64,000 nucleotides of DNA. It comes from Microcystis aeruginosa FD4. Lineage in GTDB: Bacteria > Cyanobacteriota > Cyanobacteriia > Cyanobacteriales > Microcystaceae. A program made the position numbers and the translations under genes. Every line of letters begins with the position of its first letter. The stretch's first letter is position 1. The notes beneath the pieces are model-generated. The model saw only the letters and a list, made by a program, of their open reading frames with translations. It ran no database searches and was not told the DNA's origin. Shown in pieces: positions 25,665 to 34,250 of this stretch. The stretch spans positions 62,001 through 126,000 of the forward strand of contig NZ_CP046973.1 in NCBI RefSeq assembly GCF_009792235.1. Reading direction: 5' to 3'.

Positions 25665-27623
25665 TTAAGGGCGTTGAATAATCGATTCGAGGACACGACG
25701 TTTCGCTTGGGAGTCAATCCCGATCAGACGGACGTATTCTCCTTGATGGTCGCGCAGACAGGTTTCTAAAGCGGCCACCACATCGGATTCGCGACTGCTA
25801 TCGATCGGGGTGCAGCTTTGCCAAGAACCGGTTTTAAAACGACGTTTATCCGCGTGTTCACTGCCAATTTTGTGACCTTGGTTCAATAAAGAACGAATTT
25901 GAGCGATCGTTTCCGCGGTTAAGGTACTGGTTAAAGTGGCAGTACCGCCGCCGGAGGAACTGGAAGCAGAGCTTTTGAAACTCGGTTCAGCAACGGTGGC
26001 GGTTTTACCGTTGCCATTACTAGCCACCGAACCATCGGGGCGCTGGATCACCGTTTCTAAAACCCGTTTTTTGGCTTTAGCATCGATACCGAGTAAGCGG
26101 ACGTATTCGCCGCTATGTTCCCTTAAACAATCTTCCAAAGCAGTAATTACCTCGGATTCGCGATTGCTTTCGATCGGAGCGCAACTCTGCCAAGAACTGG
26201 TTTTAAACCGGCGTTTATCCGCGTGTTCGGTGCCGATTTTGTAGCCTTGGGCGAGCAGGGAACGAATTTGAGCGATCGTTTCGCCACTTAAGCTACCACT
26301 GCTGCTATAACTGGCTCCGTTACTGGCGGGGGTGCTGTAGCTGCTGGTTTGGCCGCTGCCGTTACTAGCGGGGGTGCCGCCGGGGCGGTGAATAATCATT
26401 TCGACGACGCGTTTTTTCGCCTGCGGGTCGATCCCGATCAGGCGGACGTACTCATCGCTATTTTCAGTCACGATCGCTTCAATATCGCGAATGATGCCCG
26501 CTTCGCTCTTGGTTTCGATCGCCGGTCCAGTTAACCAAGAACTGGTTTTAAAACGGCGTTTATCCGCGTGTTCGGTGGCGATTTTCAGCCCTTGGGCGAG
26601 CAGGGAACGCACTTGCACGGACAGGTCTGAATTGCCGTTACCGTTGCCATGACCGCCGTGGACGGCGGTGGTGGTGCGGGCCGGTTCTCCCGGGGTGTCT
26701 TCGGGGCGTTGGATAATCATTTCCAGTATGCGCCGTTTAGCGGCGGGATCGACTCCGATCAGGCGGACGTATTCGCCTTGCAGGTCTCTCAGGGAGGCTT
26801 CTAGGGATTGGGATACCTGTTCTTCGCGGCTGCCGTCGATAAAGCCGGCACTTAACCAAGAACTGGTTTTAAAGCGGCGTTTGTCAGCGTATTCGATGCC
26901 GATCTTGTAGCCTTGGGAGAGGAGGGAGCGAACCTGCGCTCGAATGTTTGTATTTAAACTCATAGGTGTCACCGAATTTCTATATAGCGTCTCATTAGCG
27001 ATGTTTATAGCGGCTGCCGGTGGCGGAGTCGCTGGTCCTTGGGCTTTGACCGGGACGCTGGGGGCGAGGTCAATTTCCACAATGTGACGAGTGAAGGCTC
27101 GATCGATCTCTGTGACATCGGGTAAGCGATCAGCCTGTTGTTGGCTGGTGATCACGGAACCGGATGGCACGAATTTCCCGGCGGGGATTTCCACGTCTTG
27201 AACGAGGGCGTGCATCATGACGATGCAATCAGCCCCGATGCGGGCGTTAAAGACGGTGGAGCGAAAACCGATAAAACAGCGATCGCCCACATAGGCAGGC
27301 CCGTGAATGAGTGCCATGTGGGTGATGCAGCTGCCCCGGCCGATCCACACCGAATATTCTCGGCCGTCATCTCCCACCACACGGCTTTTTTCTAAACCGT
27401 GGATGATTGCTCCGTCCTGAATTTTGCTGTCGTCGCCAATGTGAAAGGGGGTTCCTTCATCGGCGCGGATGGAAGTCCCCGGAGCAATCACCACTCGCGC
27501 CCCGATCTCGATAGCGCCACTGAGGTTAGAGAAGGTGTGGACTTTGGCACTCTCGTCTATGTGCGTTTCCTCTGGGGATTTGGTCCGCTTTTTCGGACTA
27601 GCCGCCGTTGTGCGGACGACCAT
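25665..27623 (-). CDS. ccmM: Carboxysome scaffold protein CcmM with four SSLD repeats
   Basis: The N-terminal 200 residues are a gamma-carbonic-anhydrase-like beta-helix (ESAKVHTFSNLSGAIEIG). Then come four Rubisco small-subunit-like domains, each with RSLL.QG.KI..E.ADKRRFKT.SW and EYVRL.GID, joined by Gly/Ser/Asn-rich linkers. They bind Rubisco and condense it. Domains 3 and 4 each have two Cys (in SSWQSC/GSWQSC and ED/TCLR), domains 1 and 2 none. An internal ATG at 26963 (MSLNTNIRAQ) just before the first repeat could make a short form like CcmM35. Length 652. Confidence 0.96.
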   Translation of the reverse strand: MVVRTTAASPKKRTKSPEETHIDESAKVHTFSNLSGAIEIGARVVIAPGTSIRADEGTPFHIGDDSKIQDGAIIHGLEKSRVVGDDGREYSVWIGRGSCITHMALIHGPAYVGDRCFIGFRSTVFNARIGADCIVMMHALVQDVEIPAGKFVPSGSVITSQQQADRLPDVTEIDRAFTRHIVEIDLAPSVPVKAQGPATPPPAAAINIANETLYRNSVTPMSLNTNIRAQVRSLLSQGYKIGIEYADKRRFKTSSWLSAGFIDGSREEQVSQSLEASLRDLQGEYVRLIGVDPAAKRRILEMIIQRPEDTPGEPARTTTAVHGGHGNGNGNSDLSVQVRSLLAQGLKIATEHADKRRFKTSSWLTGPAIETKSEAGIIRDIEAIVTENSDEYVRLIGIDPQAKKRVVEMIIHRPGGTPASNGSGQTSSYSTPASNGASYSSSGSLSGETIAQIRSLLAQGYKIGTEHADKRRFKTSSWQSCAPIESNRESEVITALEDCLREHSGEYVRLLGIDAKAKKRVLETVIQRPDGSVASNGNGKTATVAEPSFKSSASSSSGGGTATLTSTLTAETIAQIRSLLNQGHKIGSEHADKRRFKTGSWQSCTPIDSSRESDVVAALETCLRDHQGEYVRLIGIDSQAKRRVLESIIQRP

Positions 27624-27693
27624 AGTTAGTCTTCCTCCATACTGAATTTGGCTGGCTGGTTGTTACTTAACTGTGTTTGGGTCCTATCGATGT

Positions 27694-28005
27694 TTAACCA
27701 GATTGACGAAATTCGTCTCTCTTGCTGTAGAGGGTGCGATTTTCTACGGTTATCGTGTCAATAATCCCCACCACCATCGCGTCAAGGGGGCGATTGTTCT
27801 GTCCGTCTTCGATACGGGCGGCTCCTCCCCGGGACACTAGCACCCATTCATTAATTCCCGCTCCGACAATATCACCCGCTACTTCGTATTTAGGCAAAAG
27901 TTGCCCTTGGGCGTCGATGAATTGCAAAAGCAGAAGTTTCACTCCCGTCATACTGCGCGGTTTCAGGGTGCTAACGACGGTTCCGCAAACTTTGGCAATT
28001 TGCAT
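27694..28005 (-). CDS. ccmL: Carboxysome shell vertex protein CcmL
   Basis: A pentameric bacterial microcompartment vertex protein (EutN/CcmL family), 103 residues. It starts MQIAKVCGTVVST, and has LKPRSMTGVKLLLLQF, DIVGAGINEWVLVSRGGAAR and a C-terminal end after TVENRTLYSK. CcmL caps the icosahedral corners of the carboxysome. It lies between ccmK1 and ccmM, as in other cyanobacteria. Confidence 0.96.
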   Translation of the reverse strand: MQIAKVCGTVVSTLKPRSMTGVKLLLLQFIDAQGQLLPKYEVAGDIVGAGINEWVLVSRGGAARIEDGQNNRPLDAMVVGIIDTITVENRTLYSKRDEFRQSG

Positions 28006-28037
28006 GGAATTTGTTTACACTAAAAGTTAGTTGCGCT

Positions 28038-28379
28038 CTAGATTCGTCTTAAAGGTTGCGGGTTAACACTTTCACGAAACTGTTCCACGGCCTCTGTATA
28101 ACGGATGGGAAGAACGTATTCGAGGTTTTCGTGGGGACGGGCGATGATGTGGGTCGAGAGGACTTGACCCCCTTTAACACGATTAGATGCCGCTTCTGTC
28201 CCCGCCGATACGGAAGCCTGTACTTCCGAAACGTCCCCCCGGACGATGACGGTGACGCGACCACTACCAATTTTTTCGTAACCTACTAGGGTTACGCGGG
28301 CGGCTTTCACCATGGCATCAGCCGCCTCGACGACGGCCGGGAAACCCAAGGTTTCCACCATGCCCACTGCAATTGACAT
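28038..28379 (-). CDS. ccmK1: Carboxysome shell hexamer protein CcmK1
   Basis: A single-domain BMC shell protein of 113 residues. The sequence MSIAVGMVETLGFPAVVEAA with SGRVTVIVRGDVSEVQAS and THIIARPHENLEYVLPIRY is a typical hexamer. It has an extra C-terminal tail ending NPQPLRRI compared with the neighbouring copy, which is how CcmK1 differs from CcmK2 in Synechocystis. The assignment of K1 versus K2 rests on this tail and on gene order. Confidence 0.9.
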   Translation of the reverse strand: MSIAVGMVETLGFPAVVEAADAMVKAARVTLVGYEKIGSGRVTVIVRGDVSEVQASVSAGTEAASNRVKGGQVLSTHIIARPHENLEYVLPIRYTEAVEQFRESVNPQPLRRI

Positions 28380-28443
28380 AATATTTTTGTCTCCTAATGG
28401 TTGGCTTTCTTCGACTCTATAGATGCTGACCCCGAAACGGTGT

Positions 28444-28755
<312 letters not shown>

Positions 28756-29387
28756 TTTTTTGTTCCTCGCTTGTCAAGCCAAACTAAACTATTAATTTCG
28801 TTAGCGTTATCAACTTTGTTTCAGTCAAATTCTTTCCTTGTTACTTTTCCTGCTCTAGCTTTGGTGGCAGTCGGGATCGTGGCAAGGTGGGGGTAAGACC
28901 ATCCTAGATTTTATCTCGATCGTGACCGTTTTCATCCACTATTTTTATTTTCTAGGGCCGGTTGGTAAAAATTTGACGAGTGGGGCAAAATTATCAACCT
29001 AAAAAAAGCATAGGAAACTATGACACCTTTGACAATATAAAACATTATGATTATTTCTCATCTTCAGGTTAACGAAAGTTAATCATTCCTTCCCTTCGTC
29101 CATCAGCCTCAGCAATTCTCAGGAGATTTACCGCCGAAACCTTTGCTCTGACTGCATTTCCGCTTTAATTTCTCTCTTGGCAGCTTGATTCCATCTGCCG
29201 GATTTAATGGCAGATAAAAGCCTTATTTTCCCTGATTTCGGCTTTTTTATAATTTTTTTATACTATATCTGCACTTCCCCCAGACAGAAATACTAAAAAA
29301 TTGACAAAATCCTTACTCCAGGTCGCTTCTCAGAAAAAATTGGCTCACCACTAGGTACATTTTCTGCTTGAAAGTAGAGCGATCTTG
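28756..29387. promoter_or_regulatory. Upstream region of the ccm operon
   Basis: This 630-bp stretch has no convincing ORF. It should hold the ccmK2 promoter (minus strand). I see T-rich tracts (29230-29260) and no clear known motif. The rest is AT-rich spacer before the toxin-antitoxin region. Confidence 0.4.
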
Positions 29388-29493
29388 TTAAATTGTAGCT
29401 TTTGATACTGTTGCGGATGTGATAATGTGTATTGTTGTTTTCAATCGCCCTTGGGGTTGGGTGCGGCTGTTGCTTGAGCCACCCTGTAAGTAA
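29388..29493. repeat. Diverged ~110-bp repeat, copy 1
   Basis: TTAAATTGTAGCTTTTGATA through AATGTGTATTGTTG and TTTCAATCGCC to GGTTGGGTGC is matched, with perhaps 75-80% identity by eye, at 31906-32023. Both copies sit just before a new gene group on the plus strand. Could be a MITE or promoter duplication. Confidence 0.6.
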
Positions 29494-29503
29494 GTATAAT
29501 TAA

Positions 29504-29724
29504 ATTGAAGCGGCAGAGAAAGCCGATCAGGAATATTTAGAAGGGCGCGATCCTGGCAAATCTAAAGCAGAGTTGAAGGCTGAGTTAGGATGTGGCGTTA
29601 CATCATCTTAAAACCAGCCAAGCGTTATAAAACGGTTACAAGGAAACACCAAAATGAGAATCCTAAGCTTAAGCAGATTGATATGATGATAATGTATTTC
29701 CCCGGGGGTCAAAAATGTTGTTGA
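29504..29724 (+). pseudogene. Possible remnant of a toxin-antitoxin pair
   Basis: A short frame (29504-29611) reads IEAAEKADQEYLEGRDPGKS and then overlaps a second frame from ATG 29590 to TGA 29722-29724 starting MWRYIILKPAKRYKT, which resembles the N-terminus of RelE/ParE-type toxins. Both frames are too short for working genes, and the first has no start codon. The layout (antitoxin tail overlapping toxin start) fits a decayed TA module directly before mazE. Confidence 0.35.
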
Positions 29725-29957
29725 AAATCGTACAAATCGGCAATTCTCAAGGAATTACAATTCCTCAAGCGATTATGGAACAGTGCGAACTCACTGATGA
29801 AGTCGAAGCGATAGTCGAGGGTAAAAAAATTATTCTGAGTGCTAAAAAGAAGGTGAGAGAGGGTTGGGCTGAGTTGTTTGATGACGAACCCATCGAAGCA
29901 GAGTTACAGGATTGGTTAGGGGTGGAAAATGAGTTTGAGCGAGAAAACCAATGGTAG
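29715..29957 (+). CDS. mazE: MazE-like antitoxin (AbrB/SpoVT fold)
   Basis: The 80-residue product has the swapped-hairpin AbrB DNA-binding motif at the N-terminus: KIVQIGNSQGITIPQAIMEQ. The acidic C-terminus (ELFDDEPIEAELQDWLGVE) should bind and block the toxin. It overlaps mazF by 7 bp (29951-29957). Members usually repress their own operon. Confidence 0.85.
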   Translation: MLLKIVQIGNSQGITIPQAIMEQCELTDEVEAIVEGKKIILSAKKKVREGWAELFDDEPIEAELQDWLGVENEFERENQW

Positions 29958-30271
29958 AAAGATTTGCCGTAGTTCTAGTAGAACTCGATCCGACTAGGGG
30001 TTCTGAACTGCAAAAAACCCGACCTTGTGTTATTGTTTCCCCTAGGGAGATCAATGCTCGGTTGAGAACAGTAGTTATTGCTCCAATCACCAGTACGGTT
30101 AAAAAATACCCAACCAGAATCCCGATTGATCAAAAAAATGTGCAAGGCAGTATTGCCTTAGACCAAATTAGAGCGATTGACAAAACCAGAATCGTCGCTC
30201 AAATTAGCCATCTCGACGAACAAATGGCAATGTTAGTGGCTGAGCGCTTGGTTGAATTTTTTCACTACTAA
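29951..30271 (+). CDS. mazF: MazF-type endoribonuclease toxin
   Basis: The 106-residue product is of the PemK/MazF family, which cleaves mRNA at short sequences. Motifs are FAVVLVELDPTRGSEL near the N-terminus, KTRPCVIVSPREIN, VVIAPITST and GSIALDQIRAIDKTRI with the catalytic Arg/Thr area. The gene overlaps the antitoxin gene, giving translational coupling. It appears intact. Confidence 0.92.
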   Translation: MVERFAVVLVELDPTRGSELQKTRPCVIVSPREINARLRTVVIAPITSTVKKYPTRIPIDQKNVQGSIALDQIRAIDKTRIVAQISHLDEQMAMLVAERLVEFFHY

Positions 30272-30417
30272 TTTTTGGATTATAGTTCGCAAAGAGGAAA
30301 TATCTCAATTGTCCCAGGTGCATCCCTAGTTAGGGAGAGGAATGTAAAGATTTATTAAATATAGAGAAATTGCGGCATGAGATATGATTGATCTGGTTGC
30401 CTATTAGTCTAAGTCAA

Positions 30418-30654
30418 ATGAACATTGAACAAGTTATCATTAAAAACCTCAGAAAACTTCCCTTAGAAAAACAACAAGAAGTGTTATCCTTCACCGAATC
30501 TCTCACCTCAAGAATTTCCCTCCCTTCCCCAGATTATAGTCTCACTCCCCAGGAAAAAGCTCAAAAATGGCAGAAAGTAATCGCTAAACTTCCTAAAACA
30601 AGTGCGAATTTACCTGATGAAGCTTTACACCGTGACACTATGTATGAAGACTAA
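30418..30654 (+). CDS. VapB-type antitoxin (DUF2281-like)
   Basis: The 78-residue product starts MNIEQVIIKNLRKLPLEKQQEVLSF, the usual beginning of DUF2281 antitoxins in cyanobacteria. The middle is Ser/Pro-rich and the C-terminus acidic (DEALHRDTMYED). An upstream in-frame start (30388) gives no better N-terminus. The stop overlaps the ATG of the PIN toxin gene (TAATG), so the two form one module. Confidence 0.78.
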   Translation: MNIEQVIIKNLRKLPLEKQQEVLSFTESLTSRISLPSPDYSLTPQEKAQKWQKVIAKLPKTSANLPDEALHRDTMYED

Positions 30655-31106
30655 TGACTCAATATTTACTGGATACTAACATTTTGCTTCGGGCGGCTGA
30701 TCCGTCTTCAGCAACTTATTCTCTTGCTAATAATGTAATTACTCAAATCGTTGAAACAGCTAATGAATGTGTTATTATTCCTCAAGTTTTAATTGAATTT
30801 TGGGTAGTTGCAACCCGACCCCTTGATGTTAATGGTTTAGGTTGGACTCCAGCACAAGCTACAAATTATGTCAATGATTTATTAGATAACTTTACATTAA
30901 TTGCAGAAACCCCGGATATTTTTCCCCTTTGGTTTCAATTAGTCACCATCTACAACATTAAAGGAAAACGCACCCATGATATTAGGCTTCTTGCTGTCAT
31001 GAAAGCTTCTAACATTCCCCATTTATTAACCTTTAATCCTGATGACTTTATCCCTATTCCCAATATTACCATCGTTCATCCGCAAGATTTCATTAATTCC
31101 CAATAA
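30654..31106 (+). CDS. vapC: VapC-type PIN-domain toxin
   Basis: The 150-residue toxin is a Mg-dependent RNase of the PIN family. Acidic residues are present in LLDTNILLR (residues 5-13), LIEFWVVA, THDIRLLAVM and LTFNPDDF. It is a complete, probably functional gene, paired with the antitoxin at 30418. Confidence 0.9.
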   Translation: MTQYLLDTNILLRAADPSSATYSLANNVITQIVETANECVIIPQVLIEFWVVATRPLDVNGLGWTPAQATNYVNDLLDNFTLIAETPDIFPLWFQLVTIYNIKGKRTHDIRLLAVMKASNIPHLLTFNPDDFIPIPNITIVHPQDFINSQ

Positions 31107-31266
31107 TTAAGCAGCAAATCCCACATACCGCACCAAAATCCCTCCCGGAAGCGGATAGGTCGCCCGAGCAGGAGTAAAACAGGGGAAAACACCTGAAACT
31201 CCTTCCTCTGTGAATCACTGTTTTATGGCGAAAGGAGAAACAGCAGTCTAGAAAAGAGTTCTGGTA

Positions 31267-31530
31267 TTATTTATAGACATCGCCGCGAGGTTTAATAGTT
31301 GTAATGACGTATAGATTGTTATCTCTATCTTCAAAAAACAACACTCGATACTTACCCACTCGCAATCTTAGTTCATCTCTTCCGTAAAGGGGTTTAATAT
31401 CTAATTTTGTAGAATCCGAAATCAAAGTATCCAAAGCTTCAAGAATAGGAATTTGGTCATTTTTTGGCATTCTTTCTAAGTAGCGTTCTGCTTGTCTAAG
31501 TAGAATATAATCAGCCAAGTTTATCTCCAA
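31267..31530 (-). CDS. RelE/ParE-type toxin
   Basis: The 87-residue product has the RelE-fold pattern: an N-terminal helix pair (RQAERYLERMPKNDQIPILEAL), then KPLYGRDELRLRVGKYRVLF and a C-terminal strand with ITTIKPRGDVYK. These toxins cut mRNA on the ribosome or poison gyrase. The gene overlaps the antitoxin gene by 20 bp. Confidence 0.85.
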   Translation of the reverse strand: MEINLADYILLRQAERYLERMPKNDQIPILEALDTLISDSTKLDIKPLYGRDELRLRVGKYRVLFFEDRDNNLYVITTIKPRGDVYK

Positions 31531-31756
31531 ATAGTTTGTATTTTAATTCTGTTGAAGTGATTCCAGTATCTCGACCAGATAAATAATCTTGCCATGCTGC
31601 TTGGCTTTCAGCAAGTTCTTCGGCTGGAATGATCTCATCGTCATCTTTTGGCGCTAGGGTCGGCTTGATGATAGTTTTTAAATCCTCTAAAAGTCGCAAC
31701 CTATCCGTAAGGGGAAGATTCTCTATTTGGCGGAGGATTTCATAGTAAGTTGTCAT
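31511..31756 (-). CDS. Antitoxin partner of the RelE-type toxin
   Basis: The 81-residue product begins MTTYYEILRQIENLPLTDRL; the frame continues upstream to 31804, but the Met at 31756 fits better. It is acidic in the centre (APKDDDEIIPAEE) and ends in a possible toxin-binding tail (TELKYKLFGDKLG). It overlaps the toxin gene, which lies downstream on the same strand. Family not further assigned. Confidence 0.7.
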   Translation of the reverse strand: MTTYYEILRQIENLPLTDRLRLLEDLKTIIKPTLAPKDDDEIIPAEELAESQAAWQDYLSGRDTGITSTELKYKLFGDKLG

Positions 31757-31905
31757 AGACCTTGATCGTATCAGATAATCCGAACACACCTCGAATAATA
31801 CCACATCCAGATACTAACCAAAAATGGTAAAAGCGGTGGGCTGTTCACAACCGACTTGGTTCTGCGGTTTCTTTATCGGGATTAAGAAAGAAATATAAAG
31901 ATTTA

Positions 31906-32023
31906 TTAAACTGTAGCTTAGAATACAGTTGTGGGGGGGGGATGTGTATTGTTGGTTTCAATCGCCTTTGGTGTTGGGTTGGGTTGTTGTTTGACCTGGC
32001 TGCGAGGGGGGGTTAGTAAGCGA
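31906..32023. repeat. Diverged ~110-bp repeat, copy 2
   Basis: The segment from TTAAACTGTAGCTTAGAATA through GGATGTGTATTGTTG and TTTCAATCGCCTTTGG matches the copy at 29388-29493. It lies directly upstream of the PEP-CTERM gene and probably contains its promoter. A G-rich stretch of eight or nine G (31930-31940) differs from copy 1. Confidence 0.6.
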
Positions 32024-32065
32024 GATTTCGAGTAAAACGCAACGAAATAAACGAGGTTCACATCC

Positions 32066-32875
32066 ATGATAAGTAGAAAACAATCAGAAAACAAAGTTAA
32101 TGCTCTTACAAAAACGCTGTCTTCTTTGGGCATCTTAGCTGGAGTAACTATTGCGGCAACAACCCTACAAGCAACATCAGCCAGTGCAGCAACAGTTGTT
32201 TGGACGGATTGGACATCAGCAACGACAGGTACAAGTGGATCAGCTACGGGAACCATTGGCTCCATCACAGTGAACTATACTGGGGATGTCTATTTTGCCC
32301 AAACATCAGGTGGAACCAACTACTGGGATGCCCCGCCAGGACTTCCTTATATTAACAACAGTGTGGTCAGTAATGCACCGCCAGCAAGTGACATAATTGC
32401 CTTAAATACTGCAACGACTGGTTTGCCAACAAATAAGTTGACTTTTTCCCAACCCATCACCAATCCAATCATGGCTGTTAATAGTATGGGAAACCCAGGT
32501 CTTTCCGTTAGCTATACTTTTAATGCACCGTTTAACATCCTTAGCCATAACAGTACTAATCCAAATAATCCTGCTTACTGGGGTTATGGGCAATTGTCAC
32601 AATCAGGAAATACCTTAATTGGGACAGAGGGAACTGGAGCGATTCAGTTTATTGGAACCTATTCATCAATTGAATTTAGTGTTGATCAGCCTGAAACTTG
32701 GCATGGGTTTACAGTAGGTAAGCTAGAACAAGTCCCTGAACCAGGTAAACAAGTCCCTGAACCCACCTCCACCCTCAGCTTCCTAGCCCTCAGCACTCTC
32801 GGCGCAGCTTCAACCCTCAAGCGCCAACTAAAATCATGTAAAACCTCAGAAAAAGAAACCACAAAAGTAGGCTAA
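32066..32875 (+). CDS. Exported PEP-CTERM protein
   Basis: The 269-residue product has a signal peptide (a basic N-terminus, LGILAGVTIAATTLQ hydrophobic core and an SASAA cleavage site near residue 42) and a C-terminal PEP-CTERM sorting signal: VPEPTSTLSFLALSTLGA then a basic KRQLK tail. The mature part is Thr/Ser/Asn-rich and probably beta-stranded. Exosortase normally handles such proteins at the cell surface or in extracellular polysaccharide; no exosortase is in this window. A VPEPGK repeat precedes the signal. Confidence 0.87.
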   Translation: MISRKQSENKVNALTKTLSSLGILAGVTIAATTLQATSASAATVVWTDWTSATTGTSGSATGTIGSITVNYTGDVYFAQTSGGTNYWDAPPGLPYINNSVVSNAPPASDIIALNTATTGLPTNKLTFSQPITNPIMAVNSMGNPGLSVSYTFNAPFNILSHNSTNPNNPAYWGYGQLSQSGNTLIGTEGTGAIQFIGTYSSIEFSVDQPETWHGFTVGKLEQVPEPGKQVPEPTSTLSFLALSTLGAASTLKRQLKSCKTSEKETTKVG

Positions 32876-32901
32876 ATTGCTTCTAAAAATATGACAAATT
32901 A

Positions 32902-32939
32902 CCCCTTCATTCAGTCAGTTAAGGGGGTTTTATTTTTTT
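32902..32939 (+). terminator. Terminator after the PEP-CTERM gene
   Basis: CCCCTT (32902-32907) pairs with AAGGGG (32921-32926), followed by GTTTTATTTTTTT. Confidence 0.75.
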
Positions 32940-32969
32940 GCTTACATCTTAAATTTAATGATTCTTAGA

Positions 32970-33656
32970 TTAAGACGAATGATTGTTAGGATTTTCCATC
33001 AGCAATCCCTCACTGATCACAGCGACATTCAACTCATTATCTGCCGAAACAAAAGTTATAGGGGGTAAACCACTGGCTAGACAAAGTATATTAACAGCAC
33101 GACCTGCTGCTAACTGGATTGCGTCATAACCTCTTAAACCATAAGTTTCCGCTAATACCATTCCTGAATTAATTAGGGTTTGCAGCAAAAAGTACGGGCG
33201 AAGCATTCGGATAGAAAATCTACGGTTTCACCGATAGGTTATTGCCCGAATGCTTCGCCCCTACAGAACGCGGGCCGATGAAGATGCAAGGTTTTGAACC
33301 ACGATTCTCTCAAAATCTTGCACCTGTTTCGCTCGTAAAGCCCCAAAACCCTTACTTTGCATACATTTCACATTTATTCAGCCAGCCCTAATTATACTTT
33401 CGGTAATTTCGATGACTTGATAATCTTGAAGCGAATCCTTTCTCAACTGATGAACTATTGCTGTTGCATCCGTAACGCTAATACTTCCAGTGCGGGATCG
33501 TCGCGTAATAGCAGCCACAATTTCTACCTTGGCGATTGCGGCAATAAATATTTCATTATTGAAAGCAGCAGCAAATAATCCCAATACCCACACTGAACCA
33601 GTTTCGCTGATATAACGCTTGACCAAGGCACTACTATCTAAGAAATAAAGTGCCAT
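32970..33656 (-). pseudogene. VapC-type PIN toxin split by a MITE
   Basis: The N-terminal half (33656-33378) reads MALYFLDSSALVKRYISE with the first PIN Asp, KVEIVAAITRR with the Glu, and ends in the MITE. The C-terminal half (33206-32970) resumes with AETYGLRGYDAIQLAA, the third acidic motif, and FVSADNELNVA. Removing 33176-33388 and one TAATTA copy restores one reading frame, so the break is a recent clean insertion. The intact antitoxin gene lies directly upstream. Confidence 0.88.
33176..33388. mobile_element. 213-bp MITE inserted in the vapC gene
   Basis: Both ends carry GGG (read inwards: GGGTTTGCAGCAAAAA on the left and GGGCTGGCTGAATAAA on the right as complement), and TAATTA flanks both sides (33170-33175 and 33389-33394). 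A second inner palindrome, GCGAAGCATTCGG with CCGAATGCTTCGC, sits inside. The ends resemble those of the MITE at 47648. No ORF of its own. Confidence 0.8.
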
Positions 33657-33920
33657 TTAACGTCGTTCCTCAATCATCGTTTCTGAAATAGGTTTGCCCT
33701 CGATTTCAATCAATCGTCGCTCAGTTATCGGTTGAGATGAAGGACGCTTAATCTGCTTCACTAATCCGGCATCAAGAAGAGATTGATGAAATACCGCTTG
33801 TTTGTCAGCTTCTTCTTTATCCATAAGATACTGTTGAATCTTCTGATTAAGCTGCTGAAGTTCTTTTAACTCAAGAGTCTCAAGCTGATTCAAGATTTGA
33901 GTAAGGATTGCCTGTGTCAT
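33657..33920 (-). CDS. Antitoxin of the broken VapC toxin
   Basis: The 87-residue product starts MTQAILTQILNQLETLELKE and has a long amphipathic helix followed by a basic/acidic C-terminal tail (SSQPITERRLIEIEGKPIS). It stops one base before the start of the split vapC gene. This family of VapB-like antitoxins is common in cyanobacteria. With the toxin broken, it is now an orphan. Confidence 0.72.
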   Translation of the reverse strand: MTQAILTQILNQLETLELKELQQLNQKIQQYLMDKEEADKQAVFHQSLLDAGLVKQIKRPSSQPITERRLIEIEGKPISETMIEERR

Positions 33921-34250
33921 AATCGGCTACTTTTTTGGCTGAATCTCTTATTACTGGGGATGAAGACTTGTTAGTCCTGAACCCATTTAGAAACATTAAA
34001 ATCATCACTGCATTAGAATTTTTGGATACTTATTCCATCAGTTGATGGGGTTTAGTGTTTTGCCTACTTTCCTGGCTACACCAAGATTAAAACGTAACTC
34101 AAAACACCATGCTATGGAACAACAAACTATAGAAGGAACTTGGGAGGAAACTTTACAATGCCTACACCTGTCAGGAGCGGAGAGGGGAGAATAAATAAAA
34201 ATAATCTCCTGACTCCTGACGACCGACGGTTCAAAAACCGATAACTGATT
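33921..34250. other. Intergenic region with an ORF remnant
   Basis: The region is AT-rich. A 26-codon frame at 34114-34194 starts MEQQTIEGTWEETLQ, like the N-terminus of small cyanobacterial antitoxin-type proteins (TIEGTWEEIL...), then stops, so it is probably a relic. A short run of CTCCTGA repeats and CCGACGG follows. Confidence 0.45.

Noticed and set aside
25936..26910. Plus-strand ORFs opposite ccmM
   Set aside because: They are antisense shadows of the GC-rich repeat domains and their sequence simply mirrors them.
31107..31266. Minus-strand frame ending PLPGGILVRYVGFAA
   Set aside because: It might be the tail of a lost gene, but it is too short and has stops upstream; no family could be named.
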